In this document: one piece after another, positions 8,699 to 17,005 of the stretch | How positions within the stretch are numbered: the stretch's first letter is position 1 | Layout: every line of letters begins with the position of its first letter | Assembly: GCA_049611805.1 (NCBI GenBank) | Contig: JBMZAX010000004.1 | Span: 62,001-126,000, forward strand | Length of the DNA: 64,000 nucleotides | Direction: 5' to 3' | Source of the DNA: UBA7378 sp049611805 | GTDB lineage: Bacteria > Pseudomonadota > Alphaproteobacteria > RS24 | Made by a program: the position numbers and the translations under genes | The notes under the pieces: model-generated | Database searches by the model: none | Seen by the model: the letters and a program-made list of their open reading frames with translations, nothing else | What the model was told of the DNA's origin: nothing

Positions 8699-10000
8699 TC
8701 AGGCGGCTTTCCGAGCCGCAATGGTTTGCCGGTAAAGCTGCACCACCTCGCGGGCGCAGCGCTCCCATTTGAAATTATCAAGAATGTGCTGACGCGCTTT
8801 GACGGACATGTCGGCGCGAAGGTCTTCGTCGCGCAGCAAGCCATCAATGGCGCACGCCAGTGCCGGTGGGTTGGAATGCGGCACAACAATGCCGGCATCG
8901 CCGACCACTTCAGGCAGCGAGCCGCCATCGGTCGCCACCAGCGGTACACCGCATGACAGCGCTTCACCGGCGGGAAATCCGAACCCTTCATAAACCGACG
9001 GCGATACGGCAATGGTGGCTTCGGCGTAAAGGTCGCGAATGTCTTCGCCCGACAGCCCGGAGATGAATTTGACGCGGTCGCGAATGCCGAGCCGGTTCAA
9101 TTCATCCATGGTCTGGCCTTCGCGCAAGCGTCCGACCACCACGAGTTCCAGATCCGGATGATCGGCCAGCAATATGTGATAGGCGCGAATGAGATAAATC
9201 AGCCCTTTGAGCGGCACATCGGCGCTGGCGGTTGCCATCAGCCGGTTTTTGCGCCGCGTGATATGCGGTTGGGGTGTAAACAATTCATGGTCAATGCCGT
9301 GATGAATACGCACCATGCGCTGCATGGGTATTTTGAAGTCCTTATGCACGTCGCGCTTGGTGCTGTCGGAGACGACAATCAACGGGTCGAGGGCGCGCGC
9401 CACTTTGATTTGCATGTTCAAAAACGAATACCAACGCCATTTCAGAAATTTGATCCACGGCCATTTGGCATGTGCGATATCAATGCGGCGGTCTTTGGTA
9501 ATCGGGTGGTGGATGGTGCCGACGACGGGCAGGCCCATATCGCGCACATCGAGCATGCCATAGCACAGCGTCTGGTTGTCATGCATGATGTCATATTGGT
9601 CGATTTTGTCGCGCATATAGTCGGCCATGCGCACGCCGAATGTATAGGGTTCGGGAAAGCCACCCCAATTATGGCTCCACCATTCGAAAAAATCGGTTTT
9701 ATTGCCGATTATCTCGCGGTTAAGGCAGGTAATCGGATTTTCGCGCGCATACATATCAAGCGAGGGCAGTTTGATGAGGCCGATGCGCGGGTCAAGTTCG
9801 GGATAGGGGGGGCCGGAAATCACATCCACATGATGTCCGAGGTCGACCAGCGCTTTGGAAATCAGCCGCATGTAAATGCCTTGGCCGCCCGTATGCGGGT
9901 CGCTGCGATAGCTTGGCAGAAGAATACGAAGCGGTGCGCCGTCTGCGATTTCCGCCATGCGGCTTGGGGCGGCATCCAAGATTTTTTCCGGTTTGTTCAT
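8699..10000 (-). CDS. GT4-family glycosyltransferase
   Basis: 433 residues, GT-B fold. The N-terminal Rossmann half begins LRILLPSYRSDPHTGGQGIY, the usual acceptor-side loop. The C-terminal half has PSVYEGFGFPAGEALSCG, the EX7E donor-sugar motif of GT4 retaining transferases, followed by GSLPEVVGDAG. It transfers a nucleotide-activated sugar to an unknown acceptor at the cytoplasmic face. It is the first gene of an operon with a methyltransferase (4-base gap) and an alpha-toroid protein (1-base overlap). No LPS or capsule genes are nearby, so this is a self-contained small cluster. Confidence 0.9.
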   Translation of the reverse strand: MNKPEKILDAAPSRMAEIADGAPLRILLPSYRSDPHTGGQGIYMRLISKALVDLGHHVDVISGPPYPELDPRIGLIKLPSLDMYARENPITCLNREIIGNKTDFFEWWSHNWGGFPEPYTFGVRMADYMRDKIDQYDIMHDNQTLCYGMLDVRDMGLPVVGTIHHPITKDRRIDIAHAKWPWIKFLKWRWYSFLNMQIKVARALDPLIVVSDSTKRDVHKDFKIPMQRMVRIHHGIDHELFTPQPHITRRKNRLMATASADVPLKGLIYLIRAYHILLADHPDLELVVVGRLREGQTMDELNRLGIRDRVKFISGLSGEDIRDLYAEATIAVSPSVYEGFGFPAGEALSCGVPLVATDGGSLPEVVGDAGIVVPHSNPPALACAIDGLLRDEDLRADMSVKARQHILDNFKWERCAREVVQLYRQTIAARKAA

Positions 10001-10072
10001 AAAATGGCGAACCCTGTCAACTCATACGGCGCGGACTATAGGCACGGGCTGGCAAGTTGTAAACCGCGCAAA

Positions 10073-11074
10073 TTAGCCGAATCTGCACCCCAACCAGTCG
10101 CTCATCAGCCGGCTTAATTCTTCCGGTTTTTCGTTTTGCGTCCAGTGCCCGCAATCGCGAATGAGATGTGTTTCCAGATCGGCAACATATTTTGGCATGT
10201 TTTCGGCCATGGAAGGCGGCAGGAAAGGGTCGTTTTCGGCGCATACCATAAGGCAGGGAACGTCCACTTTCTGCTCGAAATCGGCGCTGTTTTCCCAGTT
10301 ACGGGTAAAATTGCGATACCAGTTTATGCCGCCGCGAAAGCCGCTGCGCGTGAAAGCGCGGTGGTAATGGTCAAAATCGGCAGGGTGCAGGAGTGGTCTG
10401 CCGGGCCAGTCGGCTTCGTCGCTGTCCAGTATTTTCAAAATTGCGAAGTTTTCCCAGCCTGAGCCCAATTCCGGCACGGCTTCCGCCTGTTCGGGGTCGG
10501 GCCCGCGGTAAAAGCACCGTAAAGCGCGTGCGGTATCGCCGTCCAAAACGGCTTCGACGCGCCCGTGTTCCTGAAACGCGACAATGTAGAAATCATCCCC
10601 CATTGCCTGGCGAAAAGCCTCGATTGGGTCGAGTGCAAGGCGGGGAATAAACGGTGTGTTGACCCCAATCAGTCCGGCGAGGCGGGAGGGGTGATAAAAC
10701 GGCAAAGCCCATGTCACGATCCCGCCCCAGTCATGGCCGGCGAAAACGGCCTGTTCGATATCCAGCGCATCCAGCAGCGCTGCCAAATCGTCGCAAAGAT
10801 GTTGCATGTCGTAAAGCGAAACGCTGGCGGCGTCGCGGGCATCGCTTTTGGCAAGCCCGGTATAGCCGAAGCCGCGCTGGTCGGGCACAATCACATGAAA
10901 GCCTGCATCGACCAGCGGCGGCACAATCAGCCGCCAGCTATAGGCAATTTCGGGAAACCCGTGACACAGCACGACGGACGGCCTGTCTTTGCGCGGCGTG
11001 CCGGCCTGAAACACGGCCATGTTCAAATCCGGCAATTCCAAATATTCGGGCTCATCCCAATCGATCAAGCTCAT
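10073..11074 (-). CDS. Alpha/beta hydrolase, epoxide hydrolase-like
   Basis: 333 residues from ATG 11074 (MSLIDW...); an upstream open frame continues for 83 codons but shows no conserved start. HGFPEIAYSWR gives the oxyanion-hole HG motif, FAGHDWGG contains the nucleophile Asp of the epoxide hydrolase/haloalkane dehalogenase group (GHDWG), and RDCGHWTQNEKPEE holds the catalytic His near the C-terminus. Soluble epoxide hydrolases open epoxides to diols; haloacetate dehalogenases look similar and cannot be excluded. It stands alone, with a long noncoding stretch upstream. Confidence 0.85.
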   Translation of the reverse strand: MSLIDWDEPEYLELPDLNMAVFQAGTPRKDRPSVVLCHGFPEIAYSWRLIVPPLVDAGFHVIVPDQRGFGYTGLAKSDARDAASVSLYDMQHLCDDLAALLDALDIEQAVFAGHDWGGIVTWALPFYHPSRLAGLIGVNTPFIPRLALDPIEAFRQAMGDDFYIVAFQEHGRVEAVLDGDTARALRCFYRGPDPEQAEAVPELGSGWENFAILKILDSDEADWPGRPLLHPADFDHYHRAFTRSGFRGGINWYRNFTRNWENSADFEQKVDVPCLMVCAENDPFLPPSMAENMPKYVADLETHLIRDCGHWTQNEKPEELSRLMSDWLGCRFG

Positions 11075-11591
11075 ATGCGACCCCCGTGATTGCGCGATGA
11101 TATGACCAATCGGGCAGGGCCGCAATCCATCATCGGCAAACAGGAAGCGTTTAGCCTGACTGACCAAGCGCGCCGACAATAAAACTTGAGCGCATAAAAT
11201 CGGACAGACTTTGCTCATCACCGCGATGCCATATCTCGAAGGCCAGATCCGCATGGCGTTGTGCATCGCACCGGCATCTGTCCTGATGCGGCAAATCAAT
11301 ATCCCGACGCAGTGCGTGGACAATTACGGGCGCGGGCATGTGCAGTCTTGTCATCGGGCATCGATCCATTGTTGTTATTAATAATCATTAGCAACTAGAA
11401 AGACATTAGGCAAGATGAAAATTACTGGGCGGGAGTTAAGGGCTGGTATTTAGGGCGGGCATTAAGGGCAGGTGTTAGGGGCAGGTGTTAGGGACGGGTG
11501 TTCACAGCGGGTAGGTTGGGTGAAAGCGCAGTAGTGAGGGAGTGTAGAGCGTTAGCTCGATGAGGAGCATCACCCCCAAAAGCCCGAAGCC
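11075..11591. other. Noncoding stretch with tandem array and palindromic element
   Basis: 517 bases between the epoxide-hydrolase-like gene and the epimerase gene. The left half has a 72-codon minus-strand frame (11151-11369) without ribosome site or recognisable protein, which I do not call. The right half contains a 13-bp tandem array and a nested palindrome described separately. Confidence 0.7.
11428..11505. repeat. 13-bp tandem array, six units
   Basis: Units start at 11428, 11441, 11454, 11467, 11480 and 11493, each 13 bases, with consensus near GGCGGGTGTTAAG. Units 4 and 5 are identical (ggcaggtgttagg); the others differ at 2-5 positions, and a seventh degenerate copy may follow at 11506. 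The unit is not a multiple of three and lies outside genes. Confidence 0.85.
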
Positions 11592-11595
11592 TCAC
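11534..11595. repeat. Nested palindromic element (REP-like)
   Basis: Outer arms GTGAGG (11534-11539) and CCTCAC (11590-11595) enclose two small hairpins: GAGC-GTTA-GCTC (11547-11558) and GATG-aggag-CATC (11559-11571). The right arm overlaps the epimerase stop codon. The GTAGGTTGGGTGAAAGCGCA text just before it resembles REP-type intergenic repeats. A terminator role for the epimerase transcript is possible but there is no clear U-tract. Confidence 0.45.
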
Positions 11596-12581
11596 CCCCA
11601 TAAGGAAGACGCAGGCGGCGACACATGCGCCCCGTCATAGACCAACCCGTCGGGCCGGTCTTCGCTCAGCCATAACGGGCCGTCAAGGTCGGCAAGGTCA
11701 GCCAGTTGCGCCAATAAATGCGCCGGGGCAATCGACAGGGAAGAGGCCACCATGCAGCCGATCATGACATTGAGATTGCGGGATTTGGCGGTTTTGACCA
11801 TTTCAAGGGCTTGGGTGAAGCCGCCGGCCTTGTCGAGCTTCACATTCACCCAGCCATAGGCGGGCGTTAAAGTGTCGAGGTCGGTCGTTTCGTGCACGCT
11901 TTCATCGGCGCAAAATGGCAGGTCGATATCTGCCAGCGCCTCCTGTTCGCGGGCCGCTACGGGTTGTTCGAAAAACATAACATTATGCGCGGCCAGTAGA
12001 TCGGCATAGCGGGCAAGCTCCTGCACGCGCCAGCCCTCATTGGCATCGACAATCAGCTTGGCATCGGGGCGGGCCTGGCGAATTTCGCGCAGGCGGGTGA
12101 CATCCGCCAGCACACCTTCGCGGCTGCCCAACTTGATTTTCAAAAGCGGAAATGCGCTTGCCTGTGCGGCCGCATGCGCCATGGCGTCCGGCCCGTCCAG
12201 AACCACGGTAAACGCCGTTGTTAGGGTGCGCGGGCGCGCCATTTCGGCCAGTTGCCAAACGGGTGTGCCGGTGGTTTTGGCCTGCAAATCCCACAGCGCA
12301 CAATCGAGCGCAGATCGCGCCGCACCGGGCGGCAGGGCGGTTTGCAAATCGGCGCGCGACATGCCCTCGCACAAGGCACCGCGCAATTGTTCAATGCTCG
12401 CCGTGACGGTTTCAACCGTTTCACCATAGCGGGGATAGGGCAGGGCTTCGCCATGCCCGCGCACCCCGCCTTCGGTGATTTCCACGCTGACCGGCTCGGC
12501 GCGCACCTTTGTGCCGCGCGCAATGGCGAATTTGCGTCGTAAGGGGAAAGTCTCGGCAGTGATGGAAATGGAGCGGGTCAA
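11592..12581 (-). CDS. Enolase-superfamily dipeptide epimerase (L-Ala-D/L-Glu epimerase type)
   Basis: 329 residues, apparently starting at TTG 12581 with AAGG 7 bases upstream. The catalytic KxK pair appears as LLKIKLG near residue 150, the metal ligands as DANEGW, FFEQPV and CADES, and the second base lysine as NVKLDKAGG. These mark the muconate-lactonizing/dipeptide-epimerase subgroup. Members epimerise L-Ala-D-Glu from murein peptides or other dipeptides; N-acetyl-glutamate racemases (DgcA) look similar, so the substrate is uncertain. No murein-peptide transporter or dgcN gene is adjacent. Confidence 0.85.
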   Translation of the reverse strand: MTRSISITAETFPLRRKFAIARGTKVRAEPVSVEITEGGVRGHGEALPYPRYGETVETVTASIEQLRGALCEGMSRADLQTALPPGAARSALDCALWDLQAKTTGTPVWQLAEMARPRTLTTAFTVVLDGPDAMAHAAAQASAFPLLKIKLGSREGVLADVTRLREIRQARPDAKLIVDANEGWRVQELARYADLLAAHNVMFFEQPVAAREQEALADIDLPFCADESVHETTDLDTLTPAYGWVNVKLDKAGGFTQALEMVKTAKSRNLNVMIGCMVASSLSIAPAHLLAQLADLADLDGPLWLSEDRPDGLVYDGAHVSPPASSLWG

Positions 12582-12667
12582 AATGCGCCTTTTTTGCGAT
12601 GTTTGTCATGTTAGCACGTGCGGCGCGCATGCGGCAAAAAAGCGTCGGCGGAAAACGCAAAGACGGG

Positions 12668-12695
12668 TTGCCCTGACAAATAAATTGCCTATAGT
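12668..12695 (+). promoter_or_regulatory. Candidate promoter of the ferredoxin gene
   Basis: TTGCCC (12668-12673), a 16-base spacer and TATAGT (12690-12695) precede the ferredoxin ATG by about 33 bases, leaving room for the GGGAGA ribosome site. Confidence 0.5.
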
Positions 12696-12727
12696 TTGGT
12701 CAACTTTTAGTTCTCAGGGAGAAAGAC

Positions 12728-13048
12728 ATGGCGAAGATCACCTTTGTCGAACATGACGGAACCGAGCACGTTCTGGAAGGCGAAGACGGCATGACCGTTA
12801 TGGAATTGGCGATTAAAAATTCGGTGCCGGGCATTGATGCCGATTGCGGTGGTGCCTGTGCATGCGCGACCTGCCATGTCTATGTGCGCGAAGACTGGGC
12901 CGACAAGGTTGGCAAAGCCGTCGAGATGGAAGAAGACATGCTCGATTTTGCCTTCGACGTGCGCGACAATAGCCGCCTGTCATGCCAGATTAAACTGAGC
13001 GAGGCCATTGACGGCCTGACCTTGGATTTGCCCGAAAAACAGTTCTAG
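12728..13048 (+). CDS. Adrenodoxin-type [2Fe-2S] ferredoxin
   Basis: 106 residues. The cluster ligands follow the CX5CX2C...C pattern: Cys40, Cys46, Cys49 and Cys86 (in RLSCQI); an extra Cys44 lies inside the first loop. DADCGGACACATCHVY is the vertebrate/ISC-type rather than plant-type loop. Such ferredoxins feed electrons to Fe-S assembly, P450s or hydroxylases. A ferredoxin-NADP reductase lies 500 bases downstream and is a plausible electron donor. GGGAG is 8 bases before the ATG. The stop overlaps the convergent chorismate mutase stop in a CTAG. Confidence 0.92.
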   Translation: MAKITFVEHDGTEHVLEGEDGMTVMELAIKNSVPGIDADCGGACACATCHVYVREDWADKVGKAVEMEEDMLDFAFDVRDNSRLSCQIKLSEAIDGLTLDLPEKQF

Positions 13049-13344
13049 CGCTTATCAAACACGGAAAATTCGTGCGCAATACTGCTTTCAATGAGTTGTC
13101 GCCACACCGGTTCGGCAATCTCAGGCGACAGGTTTTGCGCGCGCGCTTCGGCGAGCACAAGCCGGATAACCTCCTCAATGCGCGCTTCGTCGCGCACTGT
13201 TTGGCGGGCGGGTTTTACCTTTCCCGCCGCCTCGATGAGTTGCTGGCGTTCGGCAAGCAGAGCCACGAGTTTTTTGTCCAATATGTCTATCCGGTTTCGG
13301 ATGTCGGCCATTTCGGGACAGGGAACCGGCGCGCGCGCATTCAT
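13045..13344 (-). CDS. Chorismate mutase (AroQ type)
   Basis: 99 residues from ATG 13344; the open frame extends further but upstream codons are not conserved-looking and include an AT-rich spacer. The text MADIRNRIDILDKKLVALLAERQ is the first AroQ helix, followed by a basic K-x-K and VRDEARIEEVI, and a third helix WRQLIESSIAHEF. Chorismate mutase converts chorismate to prephenate for Phe/Tyr synthesis. The size matches the minimal all-helical fold; isochorismate-pyruvate lyase is a close alternative. It lies between the ferredoxin and its likely reductase, on the other strand. Confidence 0.85.
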   Translation of the reverse strand: MNARAPVPCPEMADIRNRIDILDKKLVALLAERQQLIEAAGKVKPARQTVRDEARIEEVIRLVLAEARAQNLSPEIAEPVWRQLIESSIAHEFSVFDKR

Positions 13345-13531
13345 GGGAGATGCTCCATTGGTTTTGGCAATTTTGACCCTATATATCCGCCATGGGCGGA
13401 GATTTCCAGTGCGGCAAAAAAACTGCTTGTCCGAACAGTGAAAAAACCCTAAAACACATTCTAAATTCGGTAAATAAATAATTACCGCAAAAAATATGTA
13501 AATTAACACAGGCAGATTAACGGAGACGCGC

Positions 13532-14581
13532 ATGGCGCAGCAGGCAATCGAAACGGATGTTGTTATTATCGGAGCAGGCCCGGTGGGGCTGTTTGCCGTG
13601 TTTGAGCTTGGCCTTTTGGATATGAAGGCGCATCTGATCGACATTCTGGACAAGCCCGGTGGACAATGCGCCGAGCTGTATCCGGAAAAGCCGATTTACG
13701 ATATTCCCGGCATGCCGGAGGTTTCCGGCCAGCAATTGACCGACCAGTTGATGGCGCAGGCCGCGCCGTTCGATCCGTCGTTTCATTTCAACCGCATGGT
13801 GACCGGTCTGGAGAAAAAAGCCGACGGCAGCTGGCAGGTTACGACCGACGAAGATGAGGTTTTTACCTGCAAAGTGGTTGTCATCGCCGCCGGCGGGGGC
13901 AGTTTCCAACCCAAAAAACCGCCTGTGCCGGGCATTGAAGCCTTTGAGCAGACAAATAGCGGCGACGGCAATGGCGTGCATTATGCCGTGCGCAAAATGG
14001 AAGCCTTCCGCGACAAGGATATTCTGATTTCCGGCGGCGGGGATTCGGCGCTGGACTGGGTTTTGAACCTGCAACCCATCGCCAAATCAATGACGCTGGT
14101 ACACCGGCGTGACGAGTTTCGCGCCGCGCCTGACAGCGTCAATAAAATGCGCGCGCTGGTGGCGTCGGGCGATGTCAATCTGCATATCGGCCAGATTACG
14201 GAACTGCACGGCGAAGACGGCGCTTTGACCGGCGCCAGCCTGAAGCCGAAAGAGGGCGACCCGTTGGTTTTGCCCTGCACAAGCTTTTTGCCGTTTTTCG
14301 GCCTGACCATGAAGCTGGGGCCGATTGCCGATTGGGGGCTGAACCTGAACGAAAATCTGATTGAGGTGGATACCGAAAAATTTGCCACCGATCAGGACGG
14401 CATTTATGCGGTTGGCGATATCAACACCTATCCGGGCAAGCTGAAGCTTATTCTGAGCGGATTTCACGAAGTGGCGCTGATGGCCCATGATGCGTTCAAG
14501 CGCGTGCATCCCGACCAGAAGCTGACTTTCCAATACACAACGTCAAGCACCAGCTTGCAGAAAAAACTGGGCGTGCAATAG
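13532..14581 (+). CDS. Ferredoxin--NADP(+) reductase, thioredoxin-reductase-like
   Basis: 349 residues with two dinucleotide sites: GAGPVG at 14-19 for FAD and ISGGGDSALDW near 167 for NADPH. PGGQCAELYPEKPIYDIPG is typical of the YumC-type FNR family. There is no CxxC redox-active disulfide, so it is not thioredoxin reductase. The C-terminus YAVGDINTYPGKLKLILSGF closes the FAD domain and is followed by the FNR-type extension ending LQKKLG. It is likely the partner of the ferredoxin encoded just upstream. GGAG lies 8 bases before the ATG. Confidence 0.92.
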   Translation: MAQQAIETDVVIIGAGPVGLFAVFELGLLDMKAHLIDILDKPGGQCAELYPEKPIYDIPGMPEVSGQQLTDQLMAQAAPFDPSFHFNRMVTGLEKKADGSWQVTTDEDEVFTCKVVVIAAGGGSFQPKKPPVPGIEAFEQTNSGDGNGVHYAVRKMEAFRDKDILISGGGDSALDWVLNLQPIAKSMTLVHRRDEFRAAPDSVNKMRALVASGDVNLHIGQITELHGEDGALTGASLKPKEGDPLVLPCTSFLPFFGLTMKLGPIADWGLNLNENLIEVDTEKFATDQDGIYAVGDINTYPGKLKLILSGFHEVALMAHDAFKRVHPDQKLTFQYTTSSTSLQKKLGVQ

Positions 14582-14590
14582 CGCCCGACC

Positions 14591-15148
14591 TTATGACTGC
14601 ATGTGCCGCAGGCCGGCGCGCAGATAGTCATAGCCGGTAATGACGGTCAAGAGAGCCGACAGCCACAACAGGGCCAAGCCGAGGGTCAAAACGCCGGGCA
14701 GCAGCGCATTGCCCGTTGGCCCGGCAAGCAGGCAGCCCAGCGCAATCATTTGCAGGGACGTTTTATATTTCGCCAATGTTGACACCGGCAGCGTGACCTC
14801 GCGCCCGTTCAAAAACTCACGCATGCCCGACACCAATATCTCGCGCGCAATGATAATCAGCGCCGCGGGCAAATGCGCCAGCGTGATAATGTCGGCGCTG
14901 ATAAGCATGACGAGGCATATCAGCACCATCAGCTTGTCGGCGATGGGGTCGAACATGCGCCCGAAATCCGACATTGCATCAAATTTGCGCGCCAGATAGC
15001 CGTCAAAAAAATCGGTAATGGCACCCAGCGCGAACACCGTGACCGCCAGCCAGTGACCGAGCGGGGCGGCCACATAAAAACTCAGATAGACCACCACCAC
15101 CGAGGCCATGCGGAACATTGTCAGATAATTGGGAATTTGTTTCATCAT
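14591..15148 (-). CDS. pgsA: CDP-diacylglycerol--glycerol-3-phosphate 3-phosphatidyltransferase
   Basis: 185 residues with several membrane helices. The CDP-alcohol phosphatidyltransferase signature DG-X2-AR-X8-G-X3-D-X3-D is present in ITDFFDGYLARKFDAMSD..GRMFDPIADK near residues 46-73. It makes phosphatidylglycerophosphate, the committed step to phosphatidylglycerol and cardiolipin, in the inner membrane. It follows uvrC with a 6-base gap, an arrangement seen in many proteobacteria, and GAGGGG lies upstream inside the uvrC end. Confidence 0.95.
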   Translation of the reverse strand: MMKQIPNYLTMFRMASVVVVYLSFYVAAPLGHWLAVTVFALGAITDFFDGYLARKFDAMSDFGRMFDPIADKLMVLICLVMLISADIITLAHLPAALIIIAREILVSGMREFLNGREVTLPVSTLAKYKTSLQMIALGCLLAGPTGNALLPGVLTLGLALLWLSALLTVITGYDYLRAGLRHMQS

Positions 15149-15154
15149 GGCACG

Positions 15155-17005
15155 CTATTGCCCCTCGCCGTGGAAATGATCATAGATGATTTTTGCCATT
15201 TTCGCGCTGATGCCATCAACCTTTTCGAGATCGGCCAAGGCCGCGCGCCCGACCGCGCGCGCCGAGCCGAAATGGTGCAGAAGCGCGCGTTTGCGACCGG
15301 CACCAATGCCGGAAATTTGATCCAGCGCATTGCGGCGCAAATCCTTCTGGCGCTTTGCCCGGTGCCCGCCAATCGCGAATCTGTGTGCCTCGTCGCGCAG
15401 CCGTTGCAGATAATACAGAACCGGCGAATTTGTCGGCAGCATGAAATCATCCGCCCCGTGCCGGAAAAACCGTTCCCGACCGGCATCGCGATCGGGGCCT
15501 TTGGCAACGCCCACCAGCGCAATATCGGCAAGGCCCAACTCCTCAAGCACATCATGGGCGACGTTTAACTGTCCACGCCCGCCATCGACAAGGATGAGGT
15601 CGGGCCAGGCTTCCGAACCGGGCTTGTGTTCGCGCGCCAGTCGACCATAGCGGCGGGTGAAAACCTCGCGCATCATCGCATAATCATCGCCGGGCACCGT
15701 ATCGTCATTTTTGATGTTGAACTTCCGGTACTGGTTTTTCACAAAACCCTCGCTTCCGGCCACAATCATGCCGCCGATTTGGTTGGTGCCCTGCAAATGG
15801 CTGTTGTCAAACACCTCGATACGCTGCGGTGGCGCTTCAAGGTCGAAGGTTTCGGCGACATCCTCCAGCAATCGGCGTTGATTGTCGCTTTCGGCGACAT
15901 GGCGGGCCAGCGCCTCGCGCGCATTTTGGCCGGCCATATCCACAAGCGCCTGCTTGTTGCCGCGTTGCGGGCAGTGCAGGGCAATTTTGCCCCCTGCGCG
16001 CAAGGACAACGCATCGGCCAAAAGCCCTGCTCCGGACATTTTCTCACTCACCAGAATAAGCGCCGGTGCGGGCCGGTCGTCATAAAACTGCCCGATAAAG
16101 GCTTCCAAAATTTCAGCCGGGCTTCTGTCGCGGTCATGGCGCGGGAAATAAGCCTTATTGCCGAGGTTTTGGCCGGCGCGAAAAAAGAATACCTGAACGC
16201 AGGACGCCCCGCCCTGATTGGCAATGGCGATAACATCAGCCTCGCCAATATCGGACAAATTAATATTGCTTTCCTGCTGAACATAGGTGAGCGCGCGTAT
16301 GCGGTCGCGCGCGGCGGCGGCAGCTTCAAAATCAAGCTGTGCGCTGGCGGTTTCCATTTTTTCGACCAGCTGTTCTTGCACCGCGCGGCTGTCACCCTTC
16401 AAAAAATCATGCGCCTGACCCACCAGCTCGCCGTAATCGGCAGCGCTTATCTCGCCCGTACACGGCGCGCTGCAGCGTTTTATCTGAAACAGCAGGCAGG
16501 GGCGCGTGCGGCTTTCATAAACGCTGTCCGAGCACGAGCGCAGCAAAAAGGCGCGTTGCAATGTGTTGAGCGAGCGATTGACGGCGCCCGCCGAGGCGAA
16601 CGGGCCAAAATAAGAGCCGGGCCGCCGCCGCGGGCCGCGATGTTTGATCAATTGCGGCACGGCATGGTCATCGGCCAGCAGGATATAAGGAAAGCTTTTG
16701 TCGTCGCGCAGCAGAATATTGTAGCGCGGCCGCAGTTTCTTAATCAGATTGGCTTCCAGCAACAGCGCGTCGGTTTCGGTTTCGGTGCGGATAAACTCCA
16801 TATCCCGCGTCGCCTCGATCATCCGCAAAATACGATTATTGTGTCCGGTCGGGCGGGCATAGGAACGCACGCGCGCTTTCAGATTTTTGGCCTTGCCGAC
16901 ATAAAGCACCGTGCCCTCGCCATCGAGCATGCGATACACGCCCGGGCCGGCCGGCAGTGTCGCCACTTTTTCCTCAATCAACTTGATGCCCTGTAGTTCC
17001 GGCAC
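15155..17005 (-). CDS. uvrC: Excinuclease ABC subunit C
   Basis: 616 residues from GTG 17005, with GAAGGA 9 bases upstream. Domains in order: GIY-YIG nuclease (GVYRMLDGEGTVLYVGKAKN, about 20-40), UVR motif (VEKMETASAQLDFEAAAAARD, near 215), RNase-H-like C-terminal nuclease (EVFDNSHLQGTNQIGGMIV, ILVDGGRGQL), and a helix-hairpin-helix at the end (ISGIGAGRKRALL). It makes both incisions in nucleotide excision repair with UvrB, which is encoded 2.3 kb away. No LexA box was found in its upstream region. It precedes pgsA. Confidence 0.97.
   Translation of the reverse strand: MPELQGIKLIEEKVATLPAGPGVYRMLDGEGTVLYVGKAKNLKARVRSYARPTGHNNRILRMIEATRDMEFIRTETETDALLLEANLIKKLRPRYNILLRDDKSFPYILLADDHAVPQLIKHRGPRRRPGSYFGPFASAGAVNRSLNTLQRAFLLRSCSDSVYESRTRPCLLFQIKRCSAPCTGEISAADYGELVGQAHDFLKGDSRAVQEQLVEKMETASAQLDFEAAAAARDRIRALTYVQQESNINLSDIGEADVIAIANQGGASCVQVFFFRAGQNLGNKAYFPRHDRDRSPAEILEAFIGQFYDDRPAPALILVSEKMSGAGLLADALSLRAGGKIALHCPQRGNKQALVDMAGQNAREALARHVAESDNQRRLLEDVAETFDLEAPPQRIEVFDNSHLQGTNQIGGMIVAGSEGFVKNQYRKFNIKNDDTVPGDDYAMMREVFTRRYGRLAREHKPGSEAWPDLILVDGGRGQLNVAHDVLEELGLADIALVGVAKGPDRDAGRERFFRHGADDFMLPTNSPVLYYLQRLRDEAHRFAIGGHRAKRQKDLRRNALDQISGIGAGRKRALLHHFGSARAVGRAALADLEKVDGISAKMAKIIYDHFHGEGQ

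Noticed and set aside
11151..11369. 72-codon minus-strand frame upstream of the epoxide-hydrolase-like gene
   Set aside because: No ribosome site and no recognisable protein; could be a remnant but not supported.
11428..11505. CRISPR array
   Set aside because: Units are 13 bases with no spacers.
15626..16996. Long open frame antisense to uvrC (456 codons)
   Set aside because: It mirrors uvrC codon structure and has no recognisable domain.
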